From PFJX01 sp044227325 (GTDB lineage: Bacteria > Pseudomonadota > Gammaproteobacteria > Burkholderiales > Thiobacillaceae), in the NCBI GenBank assembly GCA_044227325.1, contig JBGAFI010000003.1, positions 62,001 to 126,000 of the forward strand: a stretch of DNA of 64,000 nucleotides. Direction: 5' to 3'. A program made the translations under genes and the position numbers. Positions 29,881-39,166 of the stretch are shown one piece after another. Below the pieces are notes generated by a model. That model ran no database searches, was not told the DNA's origin, and saw only the letters and a program-made list of their open reading frames with translations. How positions within the stretch are numbered: position 1 is the first letter of the stretch; each line of letters begins with the position of its first letter.

Positions 29881-31337
29881 TCGCGGGGCCGCGCATCCGT
29901 CTTCCTCTTCTGGCGCTGCTCTTCCTGCTGGCTTGCCGGCCGGCGTTCGCGGAACTTCCTCCGGCTGTCGCCACCGCGCTCAAGCAGGCGGGCATTCCCG
30001 ACAGCCACATCGGCATCGTCGTGCGGGATGTGGACAATCCCGCGCCACTGCTGGCCCACGGCGAAAACCGTTCCTTCAATCCCGCTTCGGTGATGAAGCT
30101 GGTCACCACGCTGGCCGCGCTGGACAGCCTGGGCGCCGCGCATACCTTCACGACCCGGGTCTGGGTGGAGGGCGAGGCCAAGGACGGCGTCCTGTCCGGC
30201 AACCTGATCCTGCAAGGCGGCGGCGATCCCGCGCTGACGCTGGAACGGTTCTGGCTCCTGCTGCGGGAGATTCGTGCGAAGGGCATCCGCGAGATTCGCG
30301 GCAACGTGATCCTGGACGACAGTTTCTACCAGTTGGACCCCATCGATCCGGCCGCCTTCGATCAGGCGCCCTTGCGCCCCTACAACGCGCCGCCCTCGGC
30401 GCTGCTGGCCAATTTCAACACCCTCAATCTGCGCCTGGGCTTCAAGGATAAAGAGGTCGAGGCGAATATCGAGGCGGACGACGCGCCGCCGCTGGACAAT
30501 CGGCTGCAGGCTTCCGGCTCGGCCTGCAACGGCTGGCGCGAGCAGCTTGTCACGACCCTGGAGGATGGCCGGCTGGCCCTGTCCGGCCGCTACCCGGCCG
30601 CCTGCGGAGATCAGGTCCATCCCCTCAACCTGCTTGCTCCGCAAGCCACCGTCGCGGTGCTGTTCCGCACCCTCTGGAAGGAGGTCGGCGGCACGCTCAC
30701 AGGCGCTGTCCTGCCCTGCGTGCCCGGCCCCGAGGCGCGCCTCCTGCTGGAGTTCGACTCGCCGCCTTTGTCCTCCTTGATCCGGGACATCAACAAGTAC
30801 AGCAACAACGTCATGGCCAAGATGCTGTTCCTGAACCTGGGCGCGATCCGCTACGGCGCCCCCGCCACCTGGGACAAGGGCGCCAGGGCGATACGGGAAT
30901 GGCTGACGGAAAACGGTTTGTGGTCGGAGGAAATCGTTCTGGAGAACGGCTCCGGCCTGTCCCGCATCGAGCGTATTTCCGCCGCCTCCCTGGCCCGGCT
31001 GCTGGCCTATGCCGCGCGCCGGCCGGCCTATTACGAATTCGCCGCGAGCCTGCCGGCCATGGGTTTGGAAGGCACCCAGAAGGGCCGCCTGAACGGTTCC
31101 TCCCTGGTGGGGCAGGCCTGGCTCAAGAGCGGCAGCCTGACCGGCGTCCGCAATCTGGCCGGCTATGTGCTGGGCGCGGACGGCCGGCGGCGGATTCTGG
31201 TCATGCTGATCAACCATGCCAATGCTTCCGCCGCCGGAAAAGCCCAGGAAGCCTTGCTGGAGTGGGCAGCAGCGGCGGCGGCGGATGCTGCCCCGGAGCC
31301 CGGGCGGCAGATGAGTAAAGTGGAAATTAAGCATTAA
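29877..31337 (+). CDS. dacB: D-alanyl-D-alanine carboxypeptidase/endopeptidase (PBP4)
   Basis: A 486-residue class C penicillin-binding protein. The GTG start at 29877 overlaps the epimerase stop and gives a proper signal peptide (cleavage near AFA-E). Catalytic motifs: SVMK at residues 71-74, SNN in KYSNNVMAKML and KSG in WLKSGSLTGV, the order of the SxxK/SxN/KTG triad. The large domain insert between the first two motifs, typical of PBP4, is present. It trims and hydrolyses peptidoglycan cross-links in the periplasm. Confidence 0.93.
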   Translation: MIAGPRIRLPLLALLFLLACRPAFAELPPAVATALKQAGIPDSHIGIVVRDVDNPAPLLAHGENRSFNPASVMKLVTTLAALDSLGAAHTFTTRVWVEGEAKDGVLSGNLILQGGGDPALTLERFWLLLREIRAKGIREIRGNVILDDSFYQLDPIDPAAFDQAPLRPYNAPPSALLANFNTLNLRLGFKDKEVEANIEADDAPPLDNRLQASGSACNGWREQLVTTLEDGRLALSGRYPAACGDQVHPLNLLAPQATVAVLFRTLWKEVGGTLTGAVLPCVPGPEARLLLEFDSPPLSSLIRDINKYSNNVMAKMLFLNLGAIRYGAPATWDKGARAIREWLTENGLWSEEIVLENGSGLSRIERISAASLARLLAYAARRPAYYEFAASLPAMGLEGTQKGRLNGSSLVGQAWLKSGSLTGVRNLAGYVLGADGRRRILVMLINHANASAAGKAQEALLEWAAAAAADAAPEPGRQMSKVEIKH

Positions 31338-31504
31338 CTTATGCACACCCGCTTACTTGACACAGTCCATTCATGCAGTTAATGACCGCGTCTCGCGAGG
31401 TTGATTTTAACTTATTGAAAAATAAGGAAAATTAGACTGCCCATTTTTTGGGCCAGGGCGATAAACTGCCGTCCCATAAGGCTTTTTTGCAGTTTGGCGA
31501 CATC

Positions 31505-31539
31505 TTTTCCACACAGTTATCCACAGGTTTCGTGGACAA
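31505..31539 (+). promoter_or_regulatory. Cluster of DnaA-box-like sites upstream of priA
   Basis: The AT-rich 281-bp gap between dacB and priA (31338-31618) holds a perfect DnaA box TTATCCACA at 31517-31525, a one-mismatch TTTTCCACA at 31505-31513 and an inverted CGTGGACAA (two mismatches) at 31531-31539. The gap also has an AAACTGC...GCAGTTT inverted repeat near 31463-31496. It may be a DnaA-regulated promoter for priA. Confidence 0.6.
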
Positions 31540-31618
31540 CCGGAAAACCCGCTGACAGACCATCTAGTTCGTCCGTACTTCTCCCAACTCACTTTAACTT
31601 CGCCCGCTAACAACCGAA

Positions 31619-33826
31619 GTGGCTCCGCTACCTTCCCCCTCCGCCTCGCGCATTGCCCGCATCGCCCTGGATACGCCGCTGGACAGGCTGTTCGACTATC
31701 TGGCGGCGGGCGCGACAGCCGACGATATCGGGCGCCGGGTGGAAGTGCCCTTCGGACACCGGCGTCAGGTTGGCGTGTTGCTGGAATTGGTCGCCAGCTC
31801 CGATCTACCGCCGGAAAGCCTCAAGTCCCTGCGTGCCATCGACCGGGAAACGCCGCCGCTGCCCGCGGATTTGCTGGAACTCGCCCGCTTCGTCGCCGGC
31901 TACTACCACCACCCCCTGGGCGCGGTGCTGGCGACCCTGTTGCCCCCGGCCCTGCGCCGCGCCGATTCGCCGCGCCGAGCGGCGCTCCCCGGCGCCTATC
32001 GATTCACCGACTCCGGCCGGGAACATGCCGCAACGATTCCCAACCGGGCCATGGCCCAGCTTGCCCTGGCCGCACGCCTGCGCCTGGGCGACTTGGAGCG
32101 CGCGGCGCTTTCGGATCGAGAAAAGACCCTGGTGCGCGACTGGCTCAAGCGGGGCTGGGTCGAGGCGGCCGCCGGCGCGATTCACATCGAGAGTGGCGAG
32201 CCCGGCAGCAACCCACCGTCCCTGACCGGCGAGCAGGCCGCGGTCCTCGCCGCCTTCGCCGCCGCCTCGCCAGGCTTCGCCGCCTGGTTGCTGCACGGCG
32301 TCACCGGCAGCGGCAAGACCGAGGTCTACCTGCGCCTGGTGGAGGAAACCCTGTCGCGCGGCCGGCAAGCCCTGGTGCTGGTGCCCGAAATCCACCTCAC
32401 GCCCCAATTGACCGAACGCTTCGCCCGGCGCTTTCCCGGCCGCAAACTGCTCGGCCTGCACAGCGGCCTGGCGGATGGCGAGCGGCGCGCGGCCTGGCTG
32501 GATGCCCTGGACGGCCGCGTCGACATCGTGCTCGGCACCCGCCTCGCGGTGTTCACGCCGCTGCCCCGCCTGGGCCTGATCGTGGTGGACGAGGAACACG
32601 ACGGTGCCTACAAGCAGATGGAAGGCATGCGCTATTCCGCCCGCGACGTGGCGGTCTGGCGCGCTCGCCAGCGCGACGTGCCGGTGCTGCTGGGCTCGGC
32701 GACACCGTCCCTGGAGACCTGGCGCAACGCCAAGGCCGGCCGCTACAAGCTGCTCAGCCTGACCCGGCGCGCGAACGCGCGCGCCGAGCTGCCCGCGGTG
32801 CGCCTGGTGGACAGCCGCACGGACCGGCCGCGCCAGGGCTTCTCCGCCGCCCTGCTGGCCGGGCTGGGCGAACGCCTGGAACGGGGCGAGCAAAGCCTGG
32901 TGTTCATCAACCGGCGCGGCTATGCGCCCACCATGCTGTGCAACGGTTGCGGCCACGTGTTCCCCTGCCCGCGCTGCTCGGCCCATCTGGTACTGCACCG
33001 CGACCGGGGCGGTTATCGCCTGGTCTGCCACCACTGCGGCCTGACCGCGAAGCCGCCGGAAGCCTGCCCGGAATGCGGCGGCCTGGATCTGCGCGCCGCC
33101 GGCCAGGGTACCCAGCGGGTGGAGGAGACCCTGGCCGAGCATTTTCCCGAGGCGCGCATCCTGCGCATCGACCGGGATACCGCCTCGCGCAAGGGCTCCT
33201 TCGCGGCGATGCGCGACCGGGTCGAGGCGCGGGAAGTGGACATCCTGGTGGGCACCCAGATCGTCGCCAAGGGCCACGACTTCCCCCATCTCACCCTGGT
33301 CGGCGTGCTCGGCGCCGACTACGCCCTGATCTCGCCGGACTTCCGCGCCACGGAGCGCTTGTTCGCCCAGCTCATGCAGGTCTCGGGCCGCGCCGGCCGG
33401 GCCGAGCACGCGGGCGAGGTGCTGATCCAGACCGCGTATCCGCGGCATCCCCTGTACCAGTCCCTGGTGCGCCACGACTATCCCGGGTTCGCCGAAACCG
33501 CCTTGCGCGAGCGGCGCGGCGCCGACGCGCCGCCCTATGCCAGCCAGGCCCTGCTGCGCGCCGAGGCGGCTTCCGAGGAGGCCGCGCTGGGATTCCTGAT
33601 CGCCGCCCGGGAAGCGGGGCTGGGTCTGGGCCAGGGCGTCGTCCTGTTCGATCCGGTGTCCGCGCTCATGGCCAAGGTGGCCAATCGGCACCGCATGCAA
33701 CTGCTGGCGCAAAGTGGCGCCCGGACACGCTTGCAGCGCTTCCTGGACGACTGGCTCCCGCTGCTGCCGGGCCTGCCCGGCAAGGGCGTGCGCTGGAGCC
33801 TGGACGTGGATCCGGTGGATTATTGA
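31619..33826 (+). CDS. priA: Primosomal protein N' (PriA helicase)
   Basis: A 735-residue replication restart helicase. N-terminal DNA-binding domain (IALDTPLDRLFDYL...VEVPFGHR), Walker A GVTGSGKTEVYL near residue 225, DEEH box VVDEEHDGAYKQ, and a zinc-binding insert with eight Cys (CNGCGHVFPCPRC, CHHC, CPEC). Start is GTG at 31619; no strong ribosome site was seen. It reloads DnaB at stalled forks. Length and domains are normal. Confidence 0.95.
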   Translation: MAPLPSPSASRIARIALDTPLDRLFDYLAAGATADDIGRRVEVPFGHRRQVGVLLELVASSDLPPESLKSLRAIDRETPPLPADLLELARFVAGYYHHPLGAVLATLLPPALRRADSPRRAALPGAYRFTDSGREHAATIPNRAMAQLALAARLRLGDLERAALSDREKTLVRDWLKRGWVEAAAGAIHIESGEPGSNPPSLTGEQAAVLAAFAAASPGFAAWLLHGVTGSGKTEVYLRLVEETLSRGRQALVLVPEIHLTPQLTERFARRFPGRKLLGLHSGLADGERRAAWLDALDGRVDIVLGTRLAVFTPLPRLGLIVVDEEHDGAYKQMEGMRYSARDVAVWRARQRDVPVLLGSATPSLETWRNAKAGRYKLLSLTRRANARAELPAVRLVDSRTDRPRQGFSAALLAGLGERLERGEQSLVFINRRGYAPTMLCNGCGHVFPCPRCSAHLVLHRDRGGYRLVCHHCGLTAKPPEACPECGGLDLRAAGQGTQRVEETLAEHFPEARILRIDRDTASRKGSFAAMRDRVEAREVDILVGTQIVAKGHDFPHLTLVGVLGADYALISPDFRATERLFAQLMQVSGRAGRAEHAGEVLIQTAYPRHPLYQSLVRHDYPGFAETALRERRGADAPPYASQALLRAEAASEEAALGFLIAAREAGLGLGQGVVLFDPVSALMAKVANRHRMQLLAQSGARTRLQRFLDDWLPLLPGLPGKGVRWSLDVDPVDY

Positions 33827-33911
33827 AAGGAGAGATGGGCAAAGCTGGACAGGATAGAAAAACTTAACTGGCGACAAATCAAACACCTATTAGACTGAAC
33901 GCCAGTCCGCC

Positions 33912-35834
33912 ATGAAGCAGAAGACAAACATGACAAGCCCACAAGGAGACCCGGCGCCGGCGCCGGAATTGGAGCCCCGGTTGGCATCCCTGCTGCAACG
34001 CCACGGCGGCCAGCCGCACCGGCTTTTGCAGGTGCTGAGGGAAATCCAGGAAACCTACCAATCCATCTCTCCCCAGGCGGTCAGCCGGGTCGCGCAGGCG
34101 CTGGACGTGCCGCTCGCGCGCATCTGGGGCGTCATCGGCTTCTACGCGTTTCTTACCGCCGAGCCCTGGGGCCGCTACCGGGTGCTGTTCTCCGACAACA
34201 TCACCGACCGCATGCTGGGCAATCGGGATTTGCTCGCCGCCCTGTGCGAAAAACTCTGGGTGGAAAAAGGCCGCATGTCCGAGGATGGCCTGGTCTCGGT
34301 GGACACCACGTCCTGCACCGGCCTGTGCGACCAGGGGCCGGCGATCCTGGTGAACGGCCGCGCGATCCCCAACATCACGCCCCAGCGGCTGGACCGCATC
34401 GCCGAACTGATCCTGGCGCAAACGCCGATGGAAGCCTGGCCCGCCGAACTGTTCGCCATCAAGGACAACATCCGGCGCAAGGACATCCTGCTCGACCACG
34501 CTATCCAGCCCGGCGATGCCCTGCGCGCCGCCATGGCCCAGGTCTGCGTGCCAGGCAGCGCGGTGGAGGCCGCCGCCAACGAGCGTTCCTGGCGCGAGGG
34601 CATCCCCAGCGTCGCCCTGTGCGGTCCGCTCGCCACGCTGGAGGAGATCAAGCGTTCCAACCTGCGCGGACGCGGCGGCGCCGGCTTCACCACCGGCATG
34701 AAGTGGGAGGCCTGCCGCAACGCCGACGGCAAGCCCCGCTACGTGGTGTGCAACGCCGACGAGGGCGAACCGGGCACCTTCAAGGACCGGGTCTTGCTGC
34801 GTTCCTACGCGGATTTGGTGTTCGAGGGCATGACCGTGTGCGCCTACGCCATCGGCGCCAGCCACGGCTTCCTCTACCTGCGCGGCGAATACCGCTTCCT
34901 GCTCGATCCCCTGAATGAAGTCCTGGCCCGGCGCAGGGCGGAAAACCTGTTGGGCGATGGCATCCTCGGCCAGCAGGGCTTCGACTTCGACATCGAGATC
35001 CACCTGGGCGCCGGCGCCTACGTGTGCGGCGAGGAATCCGCCCTGATCGAATCCCTGGAAGGCAAGCGCGGCGTGCCGCGCAACCGGCCGCCCTATCCGG
35101 TCACCCACGGCTACCTGCAGAAACCCACCACGGTGAACAACGTGGAGACCTTCTGCGCCGCGGCCCTCATCGCCAAGCACGGCGGCGACTGGTACCGCGC
35201 CGTCGGCACCGCCAAATCCGCCGGCACCAAGCTACTGTCCGTGTCCGGCGACTGCGCCCGGCCCGGCATCTACGAATACCCCTTCGGCACCACGGTGCGC
35301 CAGGTGCTGGAGGATTGCGGCGCCACGGATGCCTTGGCGGTGCAGATCAGCGGACCGTCCGGTGTGTGCATCGACGCCTCGGAATTCGACCGTCGCATCG
35401 CCTTCGAGGATCTGCCCACCGCCGGCGCCTTCACCGTGTTCGACAGCAGCCGGGACATGTTCGAGGTGGCGCGCAACTACGCCCACTTCTTCGCCCACGA
35501 AAGCTGCGGTTTCTGCACCCCCTGCCGGGTCGGCACCGCCATGCTGAAGACCACCATGGACAAGATCGCCGAGGGGCACGGCACCCCCTTCGACCTCGCC
35601 GAGGTCGAGAAGCTGGACCGGGTGCTGCACCAGAGCGCCCATTGCGGCCTCGGCCACACCGCCTGCAATCCCACCCTGGACACCCTCAAGCGCTTCCGGC
35701 CCATGTACGAGCGCCGCCTCAAGTCCCTGGACTTCGAACCCGCCTTCGACCTGGACGGCGCCCTGGCCACGGCCCGGCGCATGACCGGAAGGGACGACGC
35801 GGGCGCCCACCTTTCCATGGAAGCCGAGTCATGA
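33912..35834 (+). CDS. hoxF: NAD-reducing hydrogenase diaphorase subunit HoxF
   Basis: A 640-residue fusion of a NuoE-like domain (residues ~20-175) and a NuoF-like domain (~180-620). It binds FMN and NAD(H): GRGGAGFTTGMKW and CNADEGEPGTFKDR; the 4Fe-4S ligands are CGFCTPC near residue 533 and Cys in HCGLGHTAC. In the NuoE part only the second Cys pair (SCTGLC) is seen; the first is replaced (VLFSDNITDR), as I recall for soluble NAD-reducing hydrogenases. Start ATG at 33912 or the later 33939. First gene of hoxFUYHW. Confidence 0.95.
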   Translation: MKQKTNMTSPQGDPAPAPELEPRLASLLQRHGGQPHRLLQVLREIQETYQSISPQAVSRVAQALDVPLARIWGVIGFYAFLTAEPWGRYRVLFSDNITDRMLGNRDLLAALCEKLWVEKGRMSEDGLVSVDTTSCTGLCDQGPAILVNGRAIPNITPQRLDRIAELILAQTPMEAWPAELFAIKDNIRRKDILLDHAIQPGDALRAAMAQVCVPGSAVEAAANERSWREGIPSVALCGPLATLEEIKRSNLRGRGGAGFTTGMKWEACRNADGKPRYVVCNADEGEPGTFKDRVLLRSYADLVFEGMTVCAYAIGASHGFLYLRGEYRFLLDPLNEVLARRRAENLLGDGILGQQGFDFDIEIHLGAGAYVCGEESALIESLEGKRGVPRNRPPYPVTHGYLQKPTTVNNVETFCAAALIAKHGGDWYRAVGTAKSAGTKLLSVSGDCARPGIYEYPFGTTVRQVLEDCGATDALAVQISGPSGVCIDASEFDRRIAFEDLPTAGAFTVFDSSRDMFEVARNYAHFFAHESCGFCTPCRVGTAMLKTTMDKIAEGHGTPFDLAEVEKLDRVLHQSAHCGLGHTACNPTLDTLKRFRPMYERRLKSLDFEPAFDLDGALATARRMTGRDDAGAHLSMEAES

Positions 35835-36589
35835 CCGAGACCGCCACCTTTCTCCTCGACGGCGAGGAAGTCCCGTTCCAGCCCGGCCAGACCGTGATCC
35901 AGGCGGCGCTGAGCGCGGGGCGCTATATTCCCCACCTGTGCTACCACCCGGAGTTCAGGCCCCACGGCAGTTGCAAGGTGTGCACGGTGAAGGTGAACGG
36001 CCGCATGGGCGCGTCCTGCACCCTGCCCGCCCAGGCCGGCCTGGAAGTGGAAAGCGAGACGGACGAGATCAACGATCTGCGCCGCACCCTGGTGCAGATG
36101 CTGTTCGCCGAAGGCAACCATTTCTGCCCCTCCTGCGAGAAGAGCGGCAATTGCACCCTGCAGGCCCTGGGCTACGACCTGGGTGTGATGACCGCCGGCT
36201 TCCGCCACTTCTTCCCGGAACGGCCGGTGGATGCCTCCCACCCGGACATCCTGCTCGACTTCAACCGCTGCATCCTGTGCGAACTGTGCGTGCGCGCCTC
36301 CTGCGAAGTGGACGACAAGTGCGTGTTCGCCCTGTCCGGGCGCGGCCTGGACAAGCATCTGGTGGTCAACGCGGAATCCGGCCTGCTGGTGGATACCGAC
36401 GTGGCGCTCAGCGACAAGGCCTTGGCCGTGTGCCCGGTGGGCGTGATCCTGAAGAAACGGGTCGGCTTCGCCCAGCCCATCGGCCAGCGCCGCTTCGACC
36501 CGGAGCCCATCAGCGCCCAGGCCCTGCGCGACGCGCCGCGCGCCCAGTCCGGCGCGGGCCATTGCGCCGCCTGCGAGGTGGAAGAATGA
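35831..36589 (+). CDS. hoxU: NAD-reducing hydrogenase diaphorase subunit HoxU
   Basis: A 252-residue electron-transfer subunit similar to the N-terminal part of NuoG. ATG at 35831 overlaps the hoxF stop. Iron-sulfur ligands: 2Fe-2S in CYHPEF...GSCKVC...C (residues ~35-62), the His-Cys3 4Fe-4S motif HFCPSCEKSGNC near residue 98, and CILCELC plus a following Cys near residue 150. It wires HoxF to the hydrogenase module HoxYH. Confidence 0.94.
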   Translation: MTETATFLLDGEEVPFQPGQTVIQAALSAGRYIPHLCYHPEFRPHGSCKVCTVKVNGRMGASCTLPAQAGLEVESETDEINDLRRTLVQMLFAEGNHFCPSCEKSGNCTLQALGYDLGVMTAGFRHFFPERPVDASHPDILLDFNRCILCELCVRASCEVDDKCVFALSGRGLDKHLVVNAESGLLVDTDVALSDKALAVCPVGVILKKRVGFAQPIGQRRFDPEPISAQALRDAPRAQSGAGHCAACEVEE

Positions 36590-37143
36590 ACGCCCCGGTC
36601 GAAGCGAAGAAGAAGCTGCGCGTCGCCACCACCTCCCTGGCCGGCTGCTTCGGCTGCCACATGTCCCTCCTGGACATCGACGAGCGCCTGTTCCCGTTGC
36701 TGGAGCTGATCGAGTTCGACCGCTCGCCGCTGACCGACATCAAGCACTGCGGTCCCTGCGACATCGGCATCGTCGAGGGCGGCATCTGCAACGCGGAAAA
36801 CGTCCACGTGCTGCGCGAGTTCCGCAACAACTGCAAGATCCTCATCGCCATCGGCGCCTGCGCGGTGACCGGCGGTCTGCCCGCCCAGCGCAACCACCTG
36901 GACCTGGGCGACTGCCTGTCGGAGGTCTACCTGACCGAGGGCGGCCTGGAGAAGGGCCTCATCCCCAACGATCCGGAACTGCCCCTGCCCCTGGACAAGG
37001 TGCACCCGCTGCATGAAGTCGTGAAGGTGGATTACTTCATCCCCGGCTGCCCGCCCTCGGCGGACGCCATCTGGAAATTCCTCACCGACCTCATCGCCGG
37101 GCGCACGCCCAAGCTGGGGCACGGCCTGATCAAGTACGACTGA
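36586..37143 (+). CDS. hoxY: NiFe hydrogenase small subunit HoxY
   Basis: A 185-residue small subunit; ATG at 36586 overlaps the hoxU stop (ATGA). It carries the proximal 4Fe-4S cluster ligands: GCFGCHMSLLDID near residue 24, IGACAVTGG near residue 90 and PGCPPSADAIW near residue 155. There is no Tat signal, in keeping with a cytoplasmic enzyme. It pairs with HoxH. Confidence 0.94.
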   Translation: MNAPVEAKKKLRVATTSLAGCFGCHMSLLDIDERLFPLLELIEFDRSPLTDIKHCGPCDIGIVEGGICNAENVHVLREFRNNCKILIAIGACAVTGGLPAQRNHLDLGDCLSEVYLTEGGLEKGLIPNDPELPLPLDKVHPLHEVVKVDYFIPGCPPSADAIWKFLTDLIAGRTPKLGHGLIKYD

Positions 37144-37154
37144 AGGTTGACCGC

Positions 37155-38633
37155 ATGAGCCTGGAACTGGAAACCGCCACCAATCCCGAAGCTTTGCGCC
37201 GGGTCGCCATCGAGCCCATTTCCCGGGTCGAGGGCCACGGCAAGGTCACCCTGCTGCTGGACGAGGATGACCACGTCCGGCAGGCGCGCCTGCACATCGT
37301 CGAATTCCGCGGCTTCGAGAAGTTCGTCCAGGGCCGGCCGTTCTGGGAGATCCCGGTCATGGTGCAGCGCCTGTGCGGCATCTGCCCCGTGTCCCACCAC
37401 CTGGCCGCGTCCAAGGCCATGGACCAGATCGTCGGCGTGGATCACCTCACGCCCGCGGCGGAGAAGCTGCGCCGGCTCATGCACTATGGCCAGATCCTGC
37501 AATCCCACGCCCTGCACTTCTTCCATCTGTCCTCGCCGGACCTGCTGTTCGGCTTCGATTCCGACATGGCGAAGCGCAACATCGTCGGCGTCGCCGCCGC
37601 CCATCCCGAGGTGGCGAAGCAGGGCGTGCTGCTGCGCAAGTACGGCCAGGAGGTCATCCGCCTCACCGCCGGCAAGCGAGTGCACGGCACCAGCGCGATT
37701 CCCGGCGGCGTCAACAAGAACCTGAGCGCGGAAGAGCGGGATTTCCTGCTCAAGGACATCTATCAGATCATCGGCTGGTGCCGGGACGCGGTGCATCTCG
37801 CGCGCAACCTGTTCGAGCAGAACCTGGCGCTCTACAACACGTTCGGCCGCTTCCGCGCCCACAGCCTGTCCCTGATCCGCGCCGACGGCGCCATGGACCT
37901 CTACCACGGCGGCCTGCGAGCCCGCGACATGGACGGCAAGACCCTGTTCGACCACGTGGAATACAGCCATTACTGGGACCACATCCACGAGCAGGTGAAA
38001 TCCTGGTCCTACATGAAATTCCCCTTCTTCCGCCAGTTCGGCCCGGAGGAAGGCTGGTACCGGGTCGGGCCGCTGACCCGGGTCACCCAGTGCGACTTCA
38101 TCCCGACCCCCTTCGCCGACCACGAGCGGCGCGACTTCCTGGCCTTCGACGGCGGCAGCGCCGCGGGCGCCACCCTGGGCTACCACTGGGCGCGCATGAT
38201 CGAGATGCTGCATGCCGCCGAGATGATCAAGGAGCTGCTGCACGATGACGATCTGCTGGGCAGCGACCTGGTGGTCACCGGCGAGCGCCGGGAGCGGGGC
38301 GTGGGCATGATCGAGGCGCCGCGCGGCACCCTGATCCACCACTACCGGGTGGACGAGAACGATCTGGTGGTGCGCGCCAACCTCATCGTCTCCACCACCC
38401 ACAACAACCAGGCCATGAACGAGGCCATCCGCCAGGTGGCGCGCCAGCACCTGGACGGCCGCAAGCTCAGCGAGGGCCTGCTCAACCACATCGAGGTGGC
38501 GGTGCGCGCCTTCGATCCCTGCCTGTCCTGCGCCACCCACGCCCTGGGCAAGATGCCCCTGGAGGTGGAACTGCTGGACGCGGAAGGCACCCGCCTGGAT
38601 GCCGTCACCCGGGACATGCAGGGCTTTTGTTGA
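37155..38633 (+). CDS. hoxH: NiFe hydrogenase large subunit HoxH
   Basis: A 492-residue catalytic subunit. Ni-Fe ligands are the Cys of RLCGICPVSHH (residues ~73-79) and DPCLSCATH near residue 455; ISRVEGHGK is the L0 motif. After DPCLSCATH a tail of about 30 residues remains, which a maturation protease would remove. Its end overlaps the hoxW start by 7 nt. With HoxFUY it couples H2 to NAD+/NADH reversibly in the cytoplasm. Confidence 0.95.
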   Translation: MSLELETATNPEALRRVAIEPISRVEGHGKVTLLLDEDDHVRQARLHIVEFRGFEKFVQGRPFWEIPVMVQRLCGICPVSHHLAASKAMDQIVGVDHLTPAAEKLRRLMHYGQILQSHALHFFHLSSPDLLFGFDSDMAKRNIVGVAAAHPEVAKQGVLLRKYGQEVIRLTAGKRVHGTSAIPGGVNKNLSAEERDFLLKDIYQIIGWCRDAVHLARNLFEQNLALYNTFGRFRAHSLSLIRADGAMDLYHGGLRARDMDGKTLFDHVEYSHYWDHIHEQVKSWSYMKFPFFRQFGPEEGWYRVGPLTRVTQCDFIPTPFADHERRDFLAFDGGSAAGATLGYHWARMIEMLHAAEMIKELLHDDDLLGSDLVVTGERRERGVGMIEAPRGTLIHHYRVDENDLVVRANLIVSTTHNNQAMNEAIRQVARQHLDGRKLSEGLLNHIEVAVRAFDPCLSCATHALGKMPLEVELLDAEGTRLDAVTRDMQGFC

Positions 38634-39091
38634 GCCGGATCGCGGGCAAGGCCGGCCGACTGATCATCGGCATCGGCAACCCCAGCCGGGGGGATGACGC
38701 CGTCGGGCCGCTCGCCATAGAGCGCCTGGAGGCGATGAACCTGCCCGACGTGGAACTGCTGACGGACTTCCAGTTGCAGGTGGAATACCTGCTGGACATG
38801 GAAGGGCGGGACCGGGTCATCTTCATCGACGCGAGCCTCGCGGGCGATGGGCCGTTTCGCTTCGATCCCGTCCATGCGCTGGAAGACCACAGTTTCTCCT
38901 CCCACGCGCTTTCCCCGGCGGCCGTCCTGGCCGCCTTCCTTCGCCATTACGGCCGGCCGCCGCCACCCAGCTTCGTGCTGGCCATCCGCGCCCACGCATT
39001 CGAACTGGGCGCGGATTTGAGCGTCGCCGCCGAGGCCAATCTCGCGGCGGCCCTGGGTTTTCTCGCCGGCTATCTGGCCGGTCCGCCATGA
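38627..39091 (+). CDS. hoxW: Hydrogenase maturation protease HoxW
   Basis: A 154-residue endopeptidase of the HyaD/HybD type. Metal-sensing residues are in GIGNPSRGDDAVGPLAIE (Asp) and in the ALEDHSFSSHALSP segment (His). It clips the C-terminal tail of HoxH after Ni insertion. Start is TTG at 38627 or 38630, overlapping the hoxH end. No hypABCDEF genes are in the window, so accessory maturation must come from elsewhere. Confidence 0.9.
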   Translation: MLSRIAGKAGRLIIGIGNPSRGDDAVGPLAIERLEAMNLPDVELLTDFQLQVEYLLDMEGRDRVIFIDASLAGDGPFRFDPVHALEDHSFSSHALSPAAVLAAFLRHYGRPPPPSFVLAIRAHAFELGADLSVAAEANLAAALGFLAGYLAGPP

Positions 39092-39166
39092 GAATGTTTT
39101 CCGCTTCAAGTATTTTCCGGACGGTCCGATAAGACTTATCTCCGTCATCCAATTTCAGAAGTTCCC

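Noticed and set aside
31338..31618. Chromosomal origin of replication
   Set aside because: DnaA boxes are present, but only three in 35 bp, and dnaA, dnaN, gidA or parAB are not nearby; regulation of priA is a simpler reading.
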